Source of the DNA: Gibbula magus
Lineage: Eukaryota; Mollusca; Gastropoda; Trochida; Trochidae
Reading direction: 5' to 3'
Length of the DNA: 64,000 nt
Assembly: GCA_936450465.1 (NCBI GenBank)
Contig: OW388296.1
Span: 52,178,931 to 52,242,930, forward strand
Part shown: piece after piece, positions 1 through 12,717 of the stretch
Numbering within the stretch: position 1 is the first letter of the stretch
How the letters are laid out: each line of letters starts with the position of its first letter
Program-made: the position numbers and the translations under genes
Notes under the pieces: model-generated
Told to the model about the DNA's origin: nothing
Databases searched by the model: none
What the model saw: only the letters and a program-made list of their open reading frames with translations

Positions 1-10
1 ATTTGTACAG

Positions 11-147
11 TTCCAGGAAGCGGGTTCGGTGAGAAGGAAGGCACGTACCACTTCAGGATCACCATCCTGCCTCCTGTGGAAGAAATCGAGAAAGTTCTGA
101 AGCATTTCAAGACCTTCCATCTCAACTTCATACAGAAGTACAAGTAA
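11..147 (+). CDS. Alanine aminotransferase, last exon (partial)
   Basis: The window opens in an intron. After the acceptor TTTGTACAG a frame encodes a C-terminus of about 45 residues, beginning [16 protein letters not shown], passing TILPP and ending NFIQKYK before TAA at 145-147. The PGSGFG, GTYHFR and TILPP motifs are those of the C-terminal small domain of alanine aminotransferase (GPT family). That is a PLP enzyme interconverting alanine plus 2-oxoglutarate and pyruvate plus glutamate, in cytosol or mitochondria. The arginine in GTYHFR lies where the family binds the substrate carboxylate (family knowledge). The rest of the gene lies to the left of the window. The family is easy to recognise; whether it is the GPT1- or GPT2-type paralog cannot be told. 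Confidence 0.9.
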
Positions 148-1616
148 ATGAGTATGTATCATAAACAATATTTTTGATAATGTTTTAGCTAACTGTAAGT
201 TTTCCATGAATTAAATACATTTTATTGGTGTTTGTTGGTGAAACGGTTTTAGATTCGGTTAAATTTGTATTGACGTGCAGTATCCTATGTTCATTATGTT
301 CTCAGTAAGGCTTCTGATCAAGAGACCAGTGGTTCAAATCCCGACAGAGGGGACAGGAACTTTGTTTGATACGAAGTCAAAATAATGATAATATATCATT
401 ATGACATACAGAGAATGAAAAGGGTTTGCTTTAATCAAGGTTAACATTACCTTACCACTTGACTTGAGATACCTTGAGATAAAAATTAAAGCCTATGGAA
501 ATGAAAATAAAATGACTATAGACTTAAATGGTAGAAATTTGCGAGGTTGAACCAGTTGATAATGTTTGAATGTCTTGAACATGAATAACAATGTAAGAAA
601 GAAAATTGATTAAGCAAAATAAAGTCTCATATATTCACTATTATATGATAGAGGCTGTTTATTGCCTCAATTTCTGCATTGTGATACGTATTGCTGAACT
701 GTAATGTATTGCAATACTCTCTGCTCTGAGCCTCTGACAATGAGATATTTCTCTAGAAACCATTTTAACTAGTGCCAATGATATTGCAACATCCTAAATA
801 AACTCTACATTCAACTTTTATACTTCTTTTTGGAGTTCAAACATGACTCATTTGATAAAATGACTTTCAGATCTTTAAAAAGATCATTTCTAATACAGTC
901 CAACACACATTCTAGCACTTCAAAATAATTTTGTTAACACAAGTTAAGCCAGTAAATGTGCCTTTTACAAGATAAATGAATACAATTGACTTAATATTTG
1001 TTGGTGCAATATATATTGCGATATGGAAATCGTATTGCAAAATGGGTATTGCACAACCGTGTATAGCAAAATATATGTATTGCAATAATATTGCACAGCC
1101 TTAAGTTTTAGGTATCTTTTAGTCGTTAAATTGCCTCCGGATGTCCTTATGTTGATTTTCTGTCAGTAAAAATAGAAAAAAATTAAACAGAAGAACATCC
1201 AAATATAATAATAACAAGAAAGGGAACTATATATTTACTTTTATGATCTGAAATGTTTTTTCTTTCATTTGTTTCAAATAATGATTGTTTTCAGGTTTCC
1301 AACAAGTCAATGCAGTTTTGACACCGACTCAAGTGATCAGCCCAAGTGAAGAGAGGAAAATATCAACACACCTGAATACTGATTTCAAACAAGAGGAGAA
1401 ACTTTCTGGTGATAAATATTGTTTAAAAATATGTTTAAAATATCTCTATGTTAAATTTTATTCATTTCCTATGAGATTTAGAAAAAAAGATTGAAGTTCT
1501 TCTTTTTAAAAAAAACATTAGCATGAAATTGTTTTAAAGATAATAATCTGGATAAGATAGTCGTAATCTAATGTTAATGTATGGCACCAACGACTATCTT
1601 AGCGCTAAGAGAGCTT
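148..1616. other. ALT 3' UTR and AT-rich spacer
   Basis: No gene seen. The start is probably the aminotransferase 3' UTR; an ATTAAA lies near 211. Around 330-348 there is a box-B-like word (GGTTCAAATCCC), the likely remains of a tRNA-derived SINE. At 660-720 and 1000-1100 short runs rich in TATTGCAATA look like decayed transposon ends. A short open frame at 1285-1494 follows a fair acceptor (TTGTTTTCAG), but has no recognisable domain. Confidence 0.5.
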
Positions 1617-2108
1617 CGAAAATATGGGCCCTGATCCGTACAAATGTAATAATATCGACCCTGTTCCAAGGAATAAAAAATGCAAAATATTGAATCTACT
1701 GGGATACAAACTCATTCAATTGATTTCTCTCTACAAGGACTGATGATGTGCCTTATAGGCGTATGTTCTGACACTAGTTCATGGAATATCACAGAGGTAA
1801 ACGCGGCTTCGGAATATGTGGTTTGGGATTTGCATCCCGTCAGGGGCTCAGGAACTTTTGTCGGCTGTAGAGGCTGTGGCTGCAATATTTGTAACATTTG
1901 AACAAATGATTCTGAATTCATTCAAAATGGCCACCATGGTGATTGGTCCACTAATGATTAGAGTTTGTACTGAATTAGCCCCAGAACGTGTGCCCATAAG
2001 AAGCGTCGTCAGACTGTTTGGAGATGGAACTCTTAGCAAGTTTGTATTCGATTAAAAGCAATGTTTTGTTCAATGTCTCCAAAGAGAGTCAACTTTAATC
2101 AGACTGGA
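1617..2108. repeat. Degenerate foldback element (ATTAAAATCGAC family)
   Basis: The stretch with ATCGACCCTGTTCCAAGGAATAA, continuing TGCAAAATATTGAATCTACTGGGATAC, matches the 8011 and 33029 elements at low stringency. It closes with GTCAACTTTAATCAGACT near 2087-2104, the opposite terminus of that family. The middle differs and reads as non-coding. The boundaries are approximate. Confidence 0.5.
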
Positions 2109-3065
2109 AACTTCAGTACATTTTATTTTAACTCTTCACAACTTCTATGTAACAAAAGTATTCTGGAAAATTTCTTTTGCTGCCTGGAGTTGTTCATTAA
2201 TTCATTCTATATCATAAAGTCTTAAATTAGTAAAGCTATATTTACAGAATATGCTCATATAAAATGATCATTGCTTTTCAAGAACATTTTAAGGTATTTT
2301 GAAAAAAAGTGTTTTATTGAATATTTTTTAAATGTGCCCAACTACCAAAAAGATTATATTAAACTCCTTTTGTACAATATTGTTAGAGTCGGAACATAAT
2401 ATTTGAGAATTGAAATTGCTGTAATATCTAGTGAAAATTACCTCTTCTCAGGAGATTAAAGTGTTACTATTTCATTCAGTGAAAGACACCTCATGATTCA
2501 GTTGGCTTTTTGGACAGAGTAAAGTCATATTAAAAGTAGAAATTCTGAATATTGTCTTGGAAGTGGGGATTATATGGCACTTCAATCACTTTGAGCACTT
2601 CTATCATTGAACAAATTGTCTCCCTTGAAAATTGACTACAGGGTTTTGAACAAATTTATATATATGAGCTTTGAATGGAAGGTTTTTTATTTGTAAAAAG
2701 ATGATTATCCAAGGTTTTCCTTTTACTGTATATGATTATTTAGCGATTTCTGATCAACTCTTTGTAAAAATCCAATTTTATCTTTCATAATATTTACTCT
2801 TAATGAATTTCTCTTCTGAGCTGTTTAGCAGTAAATAACCTCAAGAACTTTTATAACATGTATGAGCTTATACACAACAAAAATCAGTCCATTTTTTGTC
2901 TCATTTTGAAGATTTAGTGGACCTTCTGTCTTATTACATGCATGAGTGTATGTAAGAAATATTTTAACTTAGTTTAAGTTTACATGATAATATATCAATG
3001 ATATTGAAAGTGATATCAGTTGATGTGCAAATATGATTAATGTAGTAGGACTTGATATTTGTTTA
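2109..3065. other. Gene-free AT-rich stretch
   Basis: No open frame with gene-like composition, no RNA gene and no clear repeat was seen. Confidence 0.5.
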
Positions 3066-3119
3066 CTAACCAGAGTTTTGTTTGGCGGCAGTGCAGTGTC
3101 CATGAACATTTAATATTTT

Positions 3120-3290
3120 CTCTGTATAATTTACTGCAACTTCCCCCACAGTCATCTCATGCCAGTCTCTATCACTGGCTAATTTAAGCCTGCAATATGA
3201 TGTTGCTGTGCAGTGCTGACAAGCTGTTACTAAAAAGGTAAGAAAGGCAACAAAGCTTAGCCAGTGATGGAGATTGGTGCGACTTATGCC
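3120..3290. repeat. Decayed CAACTTCC-family foldback relic
   Basis: CATGCCAGTCTCTATCACTGGCTAA near 3158-3182 is roughly matched in inverse by TTAGCCAGTGATGGAGATTGG near 3258. These are the sub-terminal sequences of the family seen complete at 31819-32044 and 15106-17497. The outer CAACTTCC ends are no longer recognisable. Confidence 0.45.
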
Positions 3291-4018
3291 TTGGAGGAGG
3301 CGGGGGGTTAAATTTACACGTCCAAAATTTGTCAATGGATCTGGATTTGTATGGATCTGCCATCTTTTATTACTGGACGAGTAAATTTCAATCTCATGCA
3401 AATCAGATTGAACATAAAACTTGTACCTCGCTACATCTGTTATCCGATTGTTGCATCATAGAGGTTATATCATCGACGAGGCTAGAAAGCAATCTGATCG
3501 ACTTTAGTTGATATACGAAACACCACATTCAGTGCCACATCTAAGAAGGTCTCTGATTTGCTTGACTTGGTATTGAAGGTGAAAGGTCACTGAAGGTCAC
3601 CTGACATGATCTCTGCAGGGTAGTACTCCGATCAACGAACAAGGGACGTTTCTTCATTCACTCTTATTTTAATGAGATTGAGTAGGTTTAGGGTGAAAGA
3701 TTGCATTTTATATAACCCCATTTAGTTTCGGGGATAGTCAGTGTATTACAATGTAGAACAGAGCTTAAGAATTTCAACTCAGAAAAAAAAGTTTTTATTT
3801 TGTTTTTGTATGATATGCATAAATTATCATGAAATAGATGCAGCTTTTTAGTGCTTTTGTGTTGCTGTTAGAATTGTGTTTCACAAGCACATTTGTTTTA
3901 GATTGACACCGCCCTGCAGTGCATTCATGCATATCATCATCATATATATCAGTTCTTGATGTGAAGGATTAAGATGATTATATGTGCCGTGCACATACCA
4001 GCACATAATCCAACAGTG

Positions 4019-4380
4019 TTAAAGGGGCAGTAGCATGTTTTTCGCTGAAATAAGTTGATGAAATTTATTTGAAAAATAATGTCACCAACAGTAAAAAACC
4101 CTTCTCTCTTCGGAAAATCAAGTTAAAATATGAGTGTATGTGGTTCTGTAAAGCCATGAGAATCGTTTTTGCCATTCAAAATAATAAAATGTGTTCACAA
4201 TAAAATGGCCGCCATGCAATTTTGGTTTTATACGCAACACTGTTATTACCACTACGGATAATTGGTTTGTGTAATAAGATGTGTTACCCTCTTCAGTAAA
4301 TATAAATGACACAAACTGTCATTTAACATGGGAAATTTGAAAAAATAAAATTTGCATAAAACGTGCTACTGCCCCTTTAA
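4019..4380. mobile_element. TTAA-flanked MITE, TIR AGGGGCAGTAGCA
   Basis: A non-coding 362-bp element. TTAA (4019-4022) is followed by AGGGGCAGTAGCATG, and the right end reads CGTGCTACTGCCCCT then TTAA (4377-4380). TTAA target duplication with short TIRs is the piggyBac-type signature. Related elements occur at 5294, 14283 and 45777. Confidence 0.75.
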
Positions 4381-5293
4381 GGACATGGTGACATCCTTCA
4401 ATATATCTTCATTGATGATCCATAATTTTTAAAGTAAATCTTTTGAAGAAAAATACTCATTGATTATCAAATGTTTCATGTTTTGCCTTGATTGTTTTTG
4501 TTGAGTTTATGATCTTTTTTTCCGGATTTATTGATTTTCTTACCCCATTCTTGTTTTTAGCCGTGTGATATCCATCTTTTAGATTAAGGGGAGGCTACTC
4601 TGAATGCCTTAGAGATTGTTGGACACAAAAACATAAGTTGAAATTTACTTTGTTTCAGTAGAAATGATATTTTGATGAATGTTTATGAAGAGCAATGTAT
4701 TGTAGATATGAGCTTTGCTTTTGTAGTATACTGATACTTAGTATGGAAAGTTTGGTGATAGAAAAACATGTTTATTTCTCCCCTGTAGAAGATATTGTTG
4801 TTTGATAACGTATGATAACGTTTGATTAAGTATGTTGTTGGAGTCACATTATATCAAAGGTTATAAATGGTGTTATTTTATCAAGAAGCACTGACTGTTG
4901 CTGAGAGTTATCATTTTAAAGCTAGTTCAACCATGTCTTTGAAGTACATTTAGAAGTGGCTAGAGCAAGGATAGTTTATACATTATAGTGACAGTATAAT
5001 GGTGAAATTTGTGATTTATGTTCGATAAATGGACAATGTAACTTGACATTGTTGGTAGTAGTCTTCGTAATTGTATTCCTTTGTTTATGGAGTACATTCA
5101 GATTTGTGATGGGTGATATGTCTCCCTTGATTATTTTTATGAGGTAAAAGAGCCTATGTTGATAATACACTTGCTAATTCCCTTGACAATATTTAGCACT
5201 ATTGACTCTAGTGAACATGATCATGATCCCTACTTGAGTCGGTGATTGTTTTGAAGTTCAGAATCACGTGTATTTGATCATTGTCTTATTGCT

Positions 5294-5523
5294 TTAAAGG
5301 GACACTGCGTCGATGATAAAAATGAGTCATCTTTATCTAACTAAGCTGATTAGAGTGTCTGCTAACGAGTTATGCTTCACTTCACTGTCGACATGCAGAG
5401 GTTTTATTACCAATTACGTCAATTGTCTGAAATTGGGTGTCTGTGACTTGTTAGAAGACATGTAAATTAGCATAGGTAGATACGCATAAAATGATTTTTA
5501 TCCTCGACGCGGTGTCCCTTTAA
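5294..5523. mobile_element. TTAA-flanked MITE, TIR AGGGACACTGCGTCG
   Basis: About 230 bp. TTAA plus AGGGACACTGCGTCGA at the left is matched by TCGACGCGGTGTCCCT plus TTAA at the right, with one mismatch. It is non-coding and has the same architecture as the 4019 element. Confidence 0.75.
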
Positions 5524-7042
5524 AGGTACAGACATAACCAATTATAAGTAACAAGATATAAAAATGAATAAGTTATATGACTACCATGACTAAAAATGTA
5601 CTTTTGTCAATTATTTAGATTACAATTTGAAAAAAAAACGCAAAAATTACTAGATCGAACAAAAAGTTCTGGATATCATGTTGAAAGCTTTAACTCTTTC
5701 ATGAATTAGAATATGGTCTGGTGACAAAGTAACGCCTTATCAAAGCCCTGTGTTATCCCCATAGGAGGTTAACAACTTGTGCACTATCAATGGTCTAATA
5801 ATGTCATTTGCATTTATCGTTAGTAATATAGATGAAAGATAGCTGAATTGATTATTGAGTGCCGCATGTAAACAGACTCATATCATCATTATTGTTTCAT
5901 TTGATAACTAGATAGAATACAAAAATATGCATATCCAGACGGACGTGTGATGTCAAAGACAAGTGACTAGAAACCACATCAGTCAATGATCAAGCCCCTT
6001 AAATTGTAAAAATACTTTATTTTAATAGTTTAAGGGGTTTGGATGGTCGACTTTCTATTCTTTCTAGTCGTCTGTTTTTTTACCAAAAATTCCTGTGCAT
6101 TTATTGAATATGTGCATAAAAAAATTGTTGTCCATGATTAAATGTTTGCTCAATCTTATGTATTCCAACAGTGTTTTAGGTAAGCTTGACAACTAGCCAG
6201 CCCAAAAGTGTACTTTTGTCCAAAATTATTACTTAGAACGCAATTTCAGGTCACCGAGTGACCAAGGGCCTTATATTTAGATACCGATTCTTGGTTTGAA
6301 TATGTTCAGATGTCACAAATCAAGATCAATTACAATGTTTGTTTATGAATATTTGTAAATCATTTTAAAGTTATTTATTTCAAAAGGATTTTCTTTGTAT
6401 TATCTTTCTTTTATGTCCTCGACAACTTTGACCTTAGGTGTTAAAATGTTATTTTCACTGATTGAGATTTATTTCATTTTATTTTGTGTTTTGAAAAATG
6501 TGTTTTTTAGAAAATAAACAAGCCTTTATGAGATTAGTTTGTGGAAATTATGAATTGGTACTATGAATTGTCTATGATCTGATAATCACAAATGACAATT
6601 TAATGTAAGATTAATCCATAATACATAGACAGCCTGAAGTGTGGTAGTGTAGACCCTTGATAATAGCCTACTAATACATGTAGAAGGCCCACACCATAAC
6701 TACTGTTTATGCAAACAATGTTATTTGTTATCCTGTGTACCTTTAGTGGTATTGATGTTATCCAATATGTACTGTTGCTTTTGAAAAATAAAATTGTGTA
6801 AACGTTTTATAGCTGTTTTGATCATTTTCAAGTAAACATGTCATATGACCATTATCCTCCTGTAGTGTTGCCTCTTGATATATATAGAGCTCATCTTTTC
6901 TCTCCTTCTCTTCCTTCTGTCTGTGCATTCGGATTTTGTTTCTAGGGAAGAACTCAATAACTGTGAGGCCCAACTCTATTAAACTTTGTATTTGGAACAA
7001 TCATCATGTGTAGATGTGCCTTTGAAAAACCAGATGGGTTAT
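5524..7042. other. Gene-free AT-rich stretch
   Basis: Only short ORFs of low-complexity composition were seen. No RNA gene or repeat boundary was recognised. Confidence 0.5.
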
Positions 7043-7438
7043 TATCCCACCGGTATGTAATACCGTGGGATATAGTCGTTGTCCTGTCCGTCTGTCTCTC
7101 TCTCCGTCCGTTTGTCTGTCCGTAATTATTTCGTTTCCGGAGAAGAACTAAAAAAACTTTAATGTTATCTTTTTGAAAGTTTCCATGTGCATTACCCACA
7201 AACTGAAGTAGTACCTTTTGATATATTCAGATTTCTTAAAATTTAAATTTGTTTCCATTTCCATAGAAACATGTTGAATTTTGACTTTGTTCAGAGATAG
7301 GTCTGCTTTCGGAGCAGAACTCTAAAGCCCTTCATTATACCTGAAACTCAGCATGTGTATAACCAACTCAATGAAGTAGTTGATATACAATTATCTGTCA
7401 AAGATATGTTTTACAAATTATGTGGGACCGGTGGGATA
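7043..7438. mobile_element. MITE-like element, TIR TATCCCACCGG
   Basis: TATCCCACCGG at 7043-7053 has its exact inverse CCGGTGGGATA at 7428-7438. The left interior holds a CCGTCTGTC-rich microsatellite (7087-7122), a layout seen in bivalve repeat families. It is non-coding. No target-site duplication is clear. Confidence 0.6.
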
Positions 7439-8010
7439 TGTCATCTTCTGATGACTCTTGTTGCAATGGTCGTCGTCCTGCGGTCTTCTGTCAGGCGTCA
7501 AGCTTCATCTGTAACCATTGCACATTTTCGACTTTTTCTCCAGAATTGCTGCAACCTCAAAGCTGAAATTTTGTGATGAGGTACTTAACTTTGCACCTAG
7601 GGGTCAAAGTTTGTTAATTTGATCTCCCCACCTATGGGTGTGGCTGGCATTATAAGTGAAACCTTTAAACGACTTCTTCTCTGAAACCAGTTGACATAGG
7701 AAGCTGACATTTTCAGAATCGCAACTTGTTATATCAAGACTTTAAGTTTCTTCTTTGGCCTTGGTTCCCCCTCAAATATGGGCGTCTCAGGGGGTCTTCC
7801 CTGAAATCTTTTCATGACTTCTCCCCTTTGAGGAACCAGTAATGCTAGAAAGCTAAAGTTTAGGAATATGATCTTTGGTTGATGGAAACTATGATTTTTA
7901 AATTTCATTATTCCAAAAGTAGTCATAGTATGCTAGACTGAAACCCCTTGTAATCAAAACTACATGTTACATAATGATCAGGTGCAGCTGGTCAGTCAGT
8001 GCGAGAGCTC

Positions 8011-8208
8011 AGTCTGATTAAAATCGACGGTTTTCAGTGGAATAAAAATTGCAAAATAGTGCATCTACCGGAATACGAACTCATATCGGTCGTAGGTTCC
8101 ACGCCAAACCGTCCTTGTGGAGAGGAATCTACAGAACATGTTTGTATCCCGGTAGATGCATATTTTTGCAAATTTAATCCTCGGAACAAGGTCGATTTTA
8201 ATCAGACT
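8011..8208. mobile_element. Short foldback element with 12-bp flanking direct repeat
   Basis: The left end AGTCTGATTAAAATCGAC (8011) is matched by GTCGATTTTAATCAGACT at the right (ending 8208), and the arms pair partly further inwards. GTGCGAGAGCTC lies immediately outside both ends (7999-8010 and 8209-8220), as expected for a target duplication. It is non-coding; a 106-aa frame across it is a by-product. Relatives lie at 1617-2108 and 33029-33439. Confidence 0.7.
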
Positions 8209-8570
8209 GTGCGAGAGCTCGTTAAGACATTGATAAACTCTCTATTGCCTCTCCCCGTCATCCTCATTTTCCTCTTCATCTTAACGAAAATAACTAGAAA
8301 TTCTCAGTGCTTAGTATAAACTCTTTGGCAGATGGTAATTATAAAATGTAGATTTGGAGACTTTGTGGTTCATAAAAATTAACGTTTATACATGTTTATA
8401 AATACAATTATAATACAAGTACTCTGATAGAACTGGATGGTTAACGTCATTTGGGTTAAAATGATACAAACTGAAAGTCACACTCATCAGCTGTGGTTGA
8501 TAAGTGTGATATGTGAGTTGACCGAATTAATTCAAATGTGTATGACAACAGGTACAACGAGGTATCTTGA

Positions 8571-8990
8571 CAGGCCCGTAGCACAAATTTTAGGGAGAAA
8601 TGTTTTGTTTGGCTTTCTATTCCAAAGTGTTTTTCAACCTGAAAGGCATTGCAAATAACTTCGTGAGAGAAAATTCTGATGATGTACGTAACGTTTGCAT
8701 GTAAGTTACAAGTATCGTGTCTGACGTATCTAAATTGACAATAACAATAAACACAACTGGCTCTATATACTTCGTAAGAAGTGAAGATAGGATGTTAATT
8801 TTTGGAAAATTCTGATAGTGCAAGTGGATGTTTGAGTATAACGCATACTGCGTAGACAAGTATTGCAACGTTTACCCAACGTACCTTTTGAGGATGAGTA
8901 AGTTTAAGTACGAAGGTGTACTGTATACAATATTAAAACAAGGTGACATCGTGTTTTTAAGTACATCCCGAATTTGGTGCTACGGGCCTG
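8571..8990. mobile_element. MITE with TIR CAGGCCCGTAGCAC and CTTGA duplication
   Basis: CAGGCCCGTAGCACAAATTT at 8571 is matched in inverse at 8971-8990 (GAATTTGGTGCTACGGGCCTG). CTTGA occurs directly outside both ends (8566-8570 and 8991-8995). It is a 420-bp non-coding DNA transposon derivative. Confidence 0.7.
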
Positions 8991-8995
8991 CTTGA

Positions 8996-9129
8996 GAAGA
9001 TGCTCATATCCTTTGAACACAAGGGACACTGACGAAGCAGTCAATCAAGAAGAAGACGACACGGCCAACAATCATGGCGAACCTGATGACTTTGCAGACG
9101 AAATCATTGATGAGGATGACTATGTGTAA
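8996..9129 (+). other. Open frame for an acidic tail (possible exon)
   Basis: A forward frame ending in TAA at 9127-9129 encodes a very acidic stretch with DTDEAVNQEEDD, then EPDDFADEIIDEDDYV at the C-terminus. The composition is unlike the surrounding noise and resembles a real acidic protein tail. Immediately upstream sits the 8571-8990 MITE, so it may be the end of a gene or retrocopy that the MITE interrupts. No upstream exon was recognised and no family can be named. Confidence 0.2.
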
Positions 9130-9176
9130 AATGTACGATTTGTGGTATTTTGATGATGTTCTTGAATGCATGCTTT

Positions 9177-9540
9177 GGCGGCCATCTTGGATTATTATTA
9201 TCAAGAGTCAACAAATTGTCTTAAAATAGGACAAAAGAATCCTTGTCCTTGAAAAATATATCTTAATACCCAACATTATGAATCTACTCGGGCAATATCC
9301 ATAGTCATTATCAGCGAAAGATTTATGTCACTATTTTGACCTCCATGGCGGCCATCTTGGATTTTTTTTTCAAAAGAATCACAAAATAGTTTATAATAGG
9401 ATGATAATATTCCTTGTCCTTGACAACATAATAATGACTCCAAAATCACGATTCTAGTACGTTTTTAATAAAACCATTTTCATTGATGGATTTTTGCTCA
9501 CTATTTTTGCCACCATGGCGGCCATCTTGGATTTTGAAAA
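9177..9540. repeat. Tandem repeat of ~175 bp around GGCGGCCATCTTGG
   Basis: The word GGCGGCCATCTTGGATT recurs at 9177, 9347 and 9527 (spacings 170 and 180). Between copies the shared words CCTTGTCCTTGA and TTCATTGATG/ATTATCAGCG-like segments recur, so these are diverged tandem units. GGCCATCTTGG resembles a YY1-type site. Confidence 0.65.
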
Positions 9541-11325
9541 ACCCACAAGGGTGGCGAGTGGCCACCCGGGCTAAATTTCAAGTATATACTAGGGACAACT
9601 GAAAAATGAAAAAAAACTCATTGTTAATAGACAAAACAAGCTTTTCTTGAAATGTGGGATCCTGCCACTGGACTAATATCAGTTACGGTTTTTGAGGATC
9701 TCAGGGATTGATATTCGGAACACCATTTGATCGATATTCATCAAGTCATATCGTTCTCAATCAAACACTGGTCTATTTTGTGAACTCAAGTTACTTCCAA
9801 GGGACAAGTGGATGAATGTTGATACTGAAATTCAAGATTACAACTTCATTCCACACGAAGCATTGATTTATTTTTAAAATACTCTAAAGATTTATATCCT
9901 CATCCTCGAAAATCTCCAGGGTTAAAACTTAAATAAATCACTCCTTAAACTGATAAATCGCTGTTGTGCCTGATAATTTCATGAACTATCTCACCTGGTC
10001 AGTTCTCCTGTCACCGGTTCATCACCACCGTTTCACATTGGTTGTAAATACCTATCTGATTGGCAAGGAAAGATACTAAACAAAATTCAATAAAATTATC
10101 GGGCAGGGCCGTAAAGAAATCCAGAGTGTGAGTAGAGATTATTGATTTACAACGATGGTGGACTCGGTAATAATTTCTTAATTCAGCCCAGTCCTTGAAG
10201 ATTTTCTTCTCATGACTGAAAACTGAATTCGACCATGAAAAAAGGAGTTTGAACGAAGAAATGCACGTTTATCCATGTAGCTACCATAATGAAAATTGAT
10301 TCGGTCCAAAAATTCTATAGATGAACGTCGTAGTGCCATGATGCCACTGTTTCCAATGTTCGGTTATGGAACAGCTATTGATTAACCTGTGCGTTCCTAT
10401 GTCACTACCGCGATGGCGGCAATGGGACTGAGTCACAATCAAGACATAGTCAGCCACAAGTCTTGATATCTGTGAACAAAGAGGGAATCTACAATTTTGT
10501 GCGACGATCGAGGATTGGAGTAACGTTTTAAATCTTTGGCGATCCTCAAGCTGAGATTTACATGTATGCAGAAGTTACACTTTGCATTGGTATTTTTTAA
10601 CTTTTGGAAAAAGTCACATTTTCGAACACAAAAAAATATTTACTACGTATGAAATTTGGTTACGAAATCAGATGTGCATATAACTGCAAATTAGCCAAAT
10701 GCGAATCAAACGAATTCCTATTTGTCAAGTAAGAATGGCATGGTACCATGAGAAATTGAGATAGATTTAATTGATATTACTGATTTCAAGGTGCGATGTA
10801 GATTCTGGTTGATATATAAATTACAAATTAATTACTTTCACTTTATAATCATCCTGACATCACATGCAGTATTGTTGTCCATGTATGTGCATTGTTGGTT
10901 ATTGATATGGAAATGAGTTCTTAGAAATGAGAGGGGATTCCCCGTAATGGGGGATTGCGAGAAGGGCAAGGTCAATCGCCATGTTCGGGAGAAGTTATTA
11001 TCGTCAAAAGCGAGCTGAAGTCTTTCTACAATGACTTGCAGTGTAGGATAATATATCCACTGGTCGCAGTAAGTAAAGTATATATTGAATAAGTAAGAAT
11101 TCAGCTCAACACACTGCTGAAAGGGGTCGTTAGGGATCTATTTTTACACCAACACGGCTCTCGTCTTTTAGTTTTACCACTACCGACTGTCAGTAGGGCA
11201 TACAAGGTCACTGTGATCTTTGCCATTTTACATTTATTCATGGTTGTGCTATGTTTCTAAGAATGGAATGTGCTCAAATATTCTTTATAAATCAGCATTT
11301 TTTTAAACATCAAGTCCTATTAGGG
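9541..11325. other. Gene-free stretch
   Basis: No convincing ORF, RNA gene or paired repeat end was found over these 1.8 kb. Confidence 0.5.
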
Positions 11326-12717
11326 TGATTTCACAACTAGGGGCCCATATCACGTCCCAAGGATTCACAAAGCAGTAAATGAGTAAAATATGATTATAGA
11401 AAGCTATTTTAGTGTTCAGTAACTTCATTTCGACTAATGCTAAGTAAATATTTAAAAACATGTCTATTCTTAAAATATTTATGATTTATTTTCTCAAAAG
11501 GATATATGCTCATTTCCCCATGTCCCAAACATCAAGTATAAAAGTTCAATTCTTTGAATTTCATTTACACTTAACTTTAAAATAAAAGTGATGTGGAATA
11601 ACAATATAATGCTAAAACTTTAAATTGTAAATAGTGGAAAAAAACAGGTTCATTTTTTTCTATAATTTCAAATTTGAAAATCACTGTCCCAAGATTCAAT
11701 GCCAATACCATCACACTGTCTTATATTGCTGATCACAGTCAAAGGGGAGACAATTCCTTGACTCATCAATGATTTGACTGAAGTTCAAGATGGCCTCTGT
11801 CAGCTTATATCATGCTTTTGATAAATCCTTGATAGGGTCAGTCATAAATTATCATTTATCAAGTGCAAGTAAACTAGTGTGTTTTATCATTGTCATTATC
11901 AAACGCTTCACATCTCTAATGCTTTTCAAGCAACCAATGTATAATTTCGCTCTCTAGAAACATAAGACATGCATGTTACCCATGCCCAAATATAGTCTGT
12001 CTGGTAAGTCTTTATATCATTTATTGTTTCTTTTGAAACAAACATTGTCATTACCATCACAGTCATTTCCATCACAAAATTGTCATTACCATCACAGAAT
12101 TGTCATTACCCTCACAAGTTGGGTGTGATGGTAACGACAAAATGTTATGGCAATGACTTTAATTTCGGCATTACCATCACATTCAGTCATTACCATCACT
12201 GCTAGTCATGCCATTGATGGTTGTCAAAGCGCTGCAAATATTTAGCATTGTTTAAGAATGTTGAAATATCGGCTCATGCTCACAGCATGCACTTCCAGCT
12301 ACTTTTTGACACAAAGGATTTGTAACTGCATCTCATTACAATTTTTTTTATAGTGATTCTATATTTATGAAATGGTAAAATCATTCCTCCAGCGAAGTTA
12401 AATTGTATAATATTGCAACCATTTCACCATATGTTTTACATTATATCACACACGTACAATTTTAAGCACAATAACATGAAATTTAGATAAATATCGTTAA
12501 AATTTAAACCATGATGGTAATGACATTTTGCATGTGAGATAGATGTGTATCAATGTAAAAATAATAAATTCAATTAAAATGTATCATGTGTATGCCCTTT
12601 TATATTTCATACAACACAAGTATATTAGATTTCATTCTAAGCACTGAAAAATGTTAAAGGACACACTTATTTTCGCTTAATTTCAACCTTACAAATGGGC
12701 CCCTAGTTGTGAAATCA
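11326..12717. mobile_element. 1.39-kb non-autonomous DNA element with exact 23-bp TIRs
   Basis: A 23-bp sequence beginning TGATTTCACAACTAGGGG (11326-11348) is repeated as its exact inverse at 12695-12717. No transposase frame lies inside. The interior carries many copies of CATTACCATCACA and its complement (11700, a cluster at 12045-12210, and 12510), which may be sub-terminal protein-binding repeats. No target duplication was found; the right end abuts a SINE. Confidence 0.7.

Noticed and set aside
1285..1494. 69-aa ORF after a fair splice acceptor
   Set aside because: No domain, loses gene-like composition after about 40 residues, and no matching donor or partner exon; an alternative aminotransferase exon cannot be supported.
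7999..8319. 106-aa ORF
   Set aside because: Covers the 8011-8208 foldback element and its flank; no domain.
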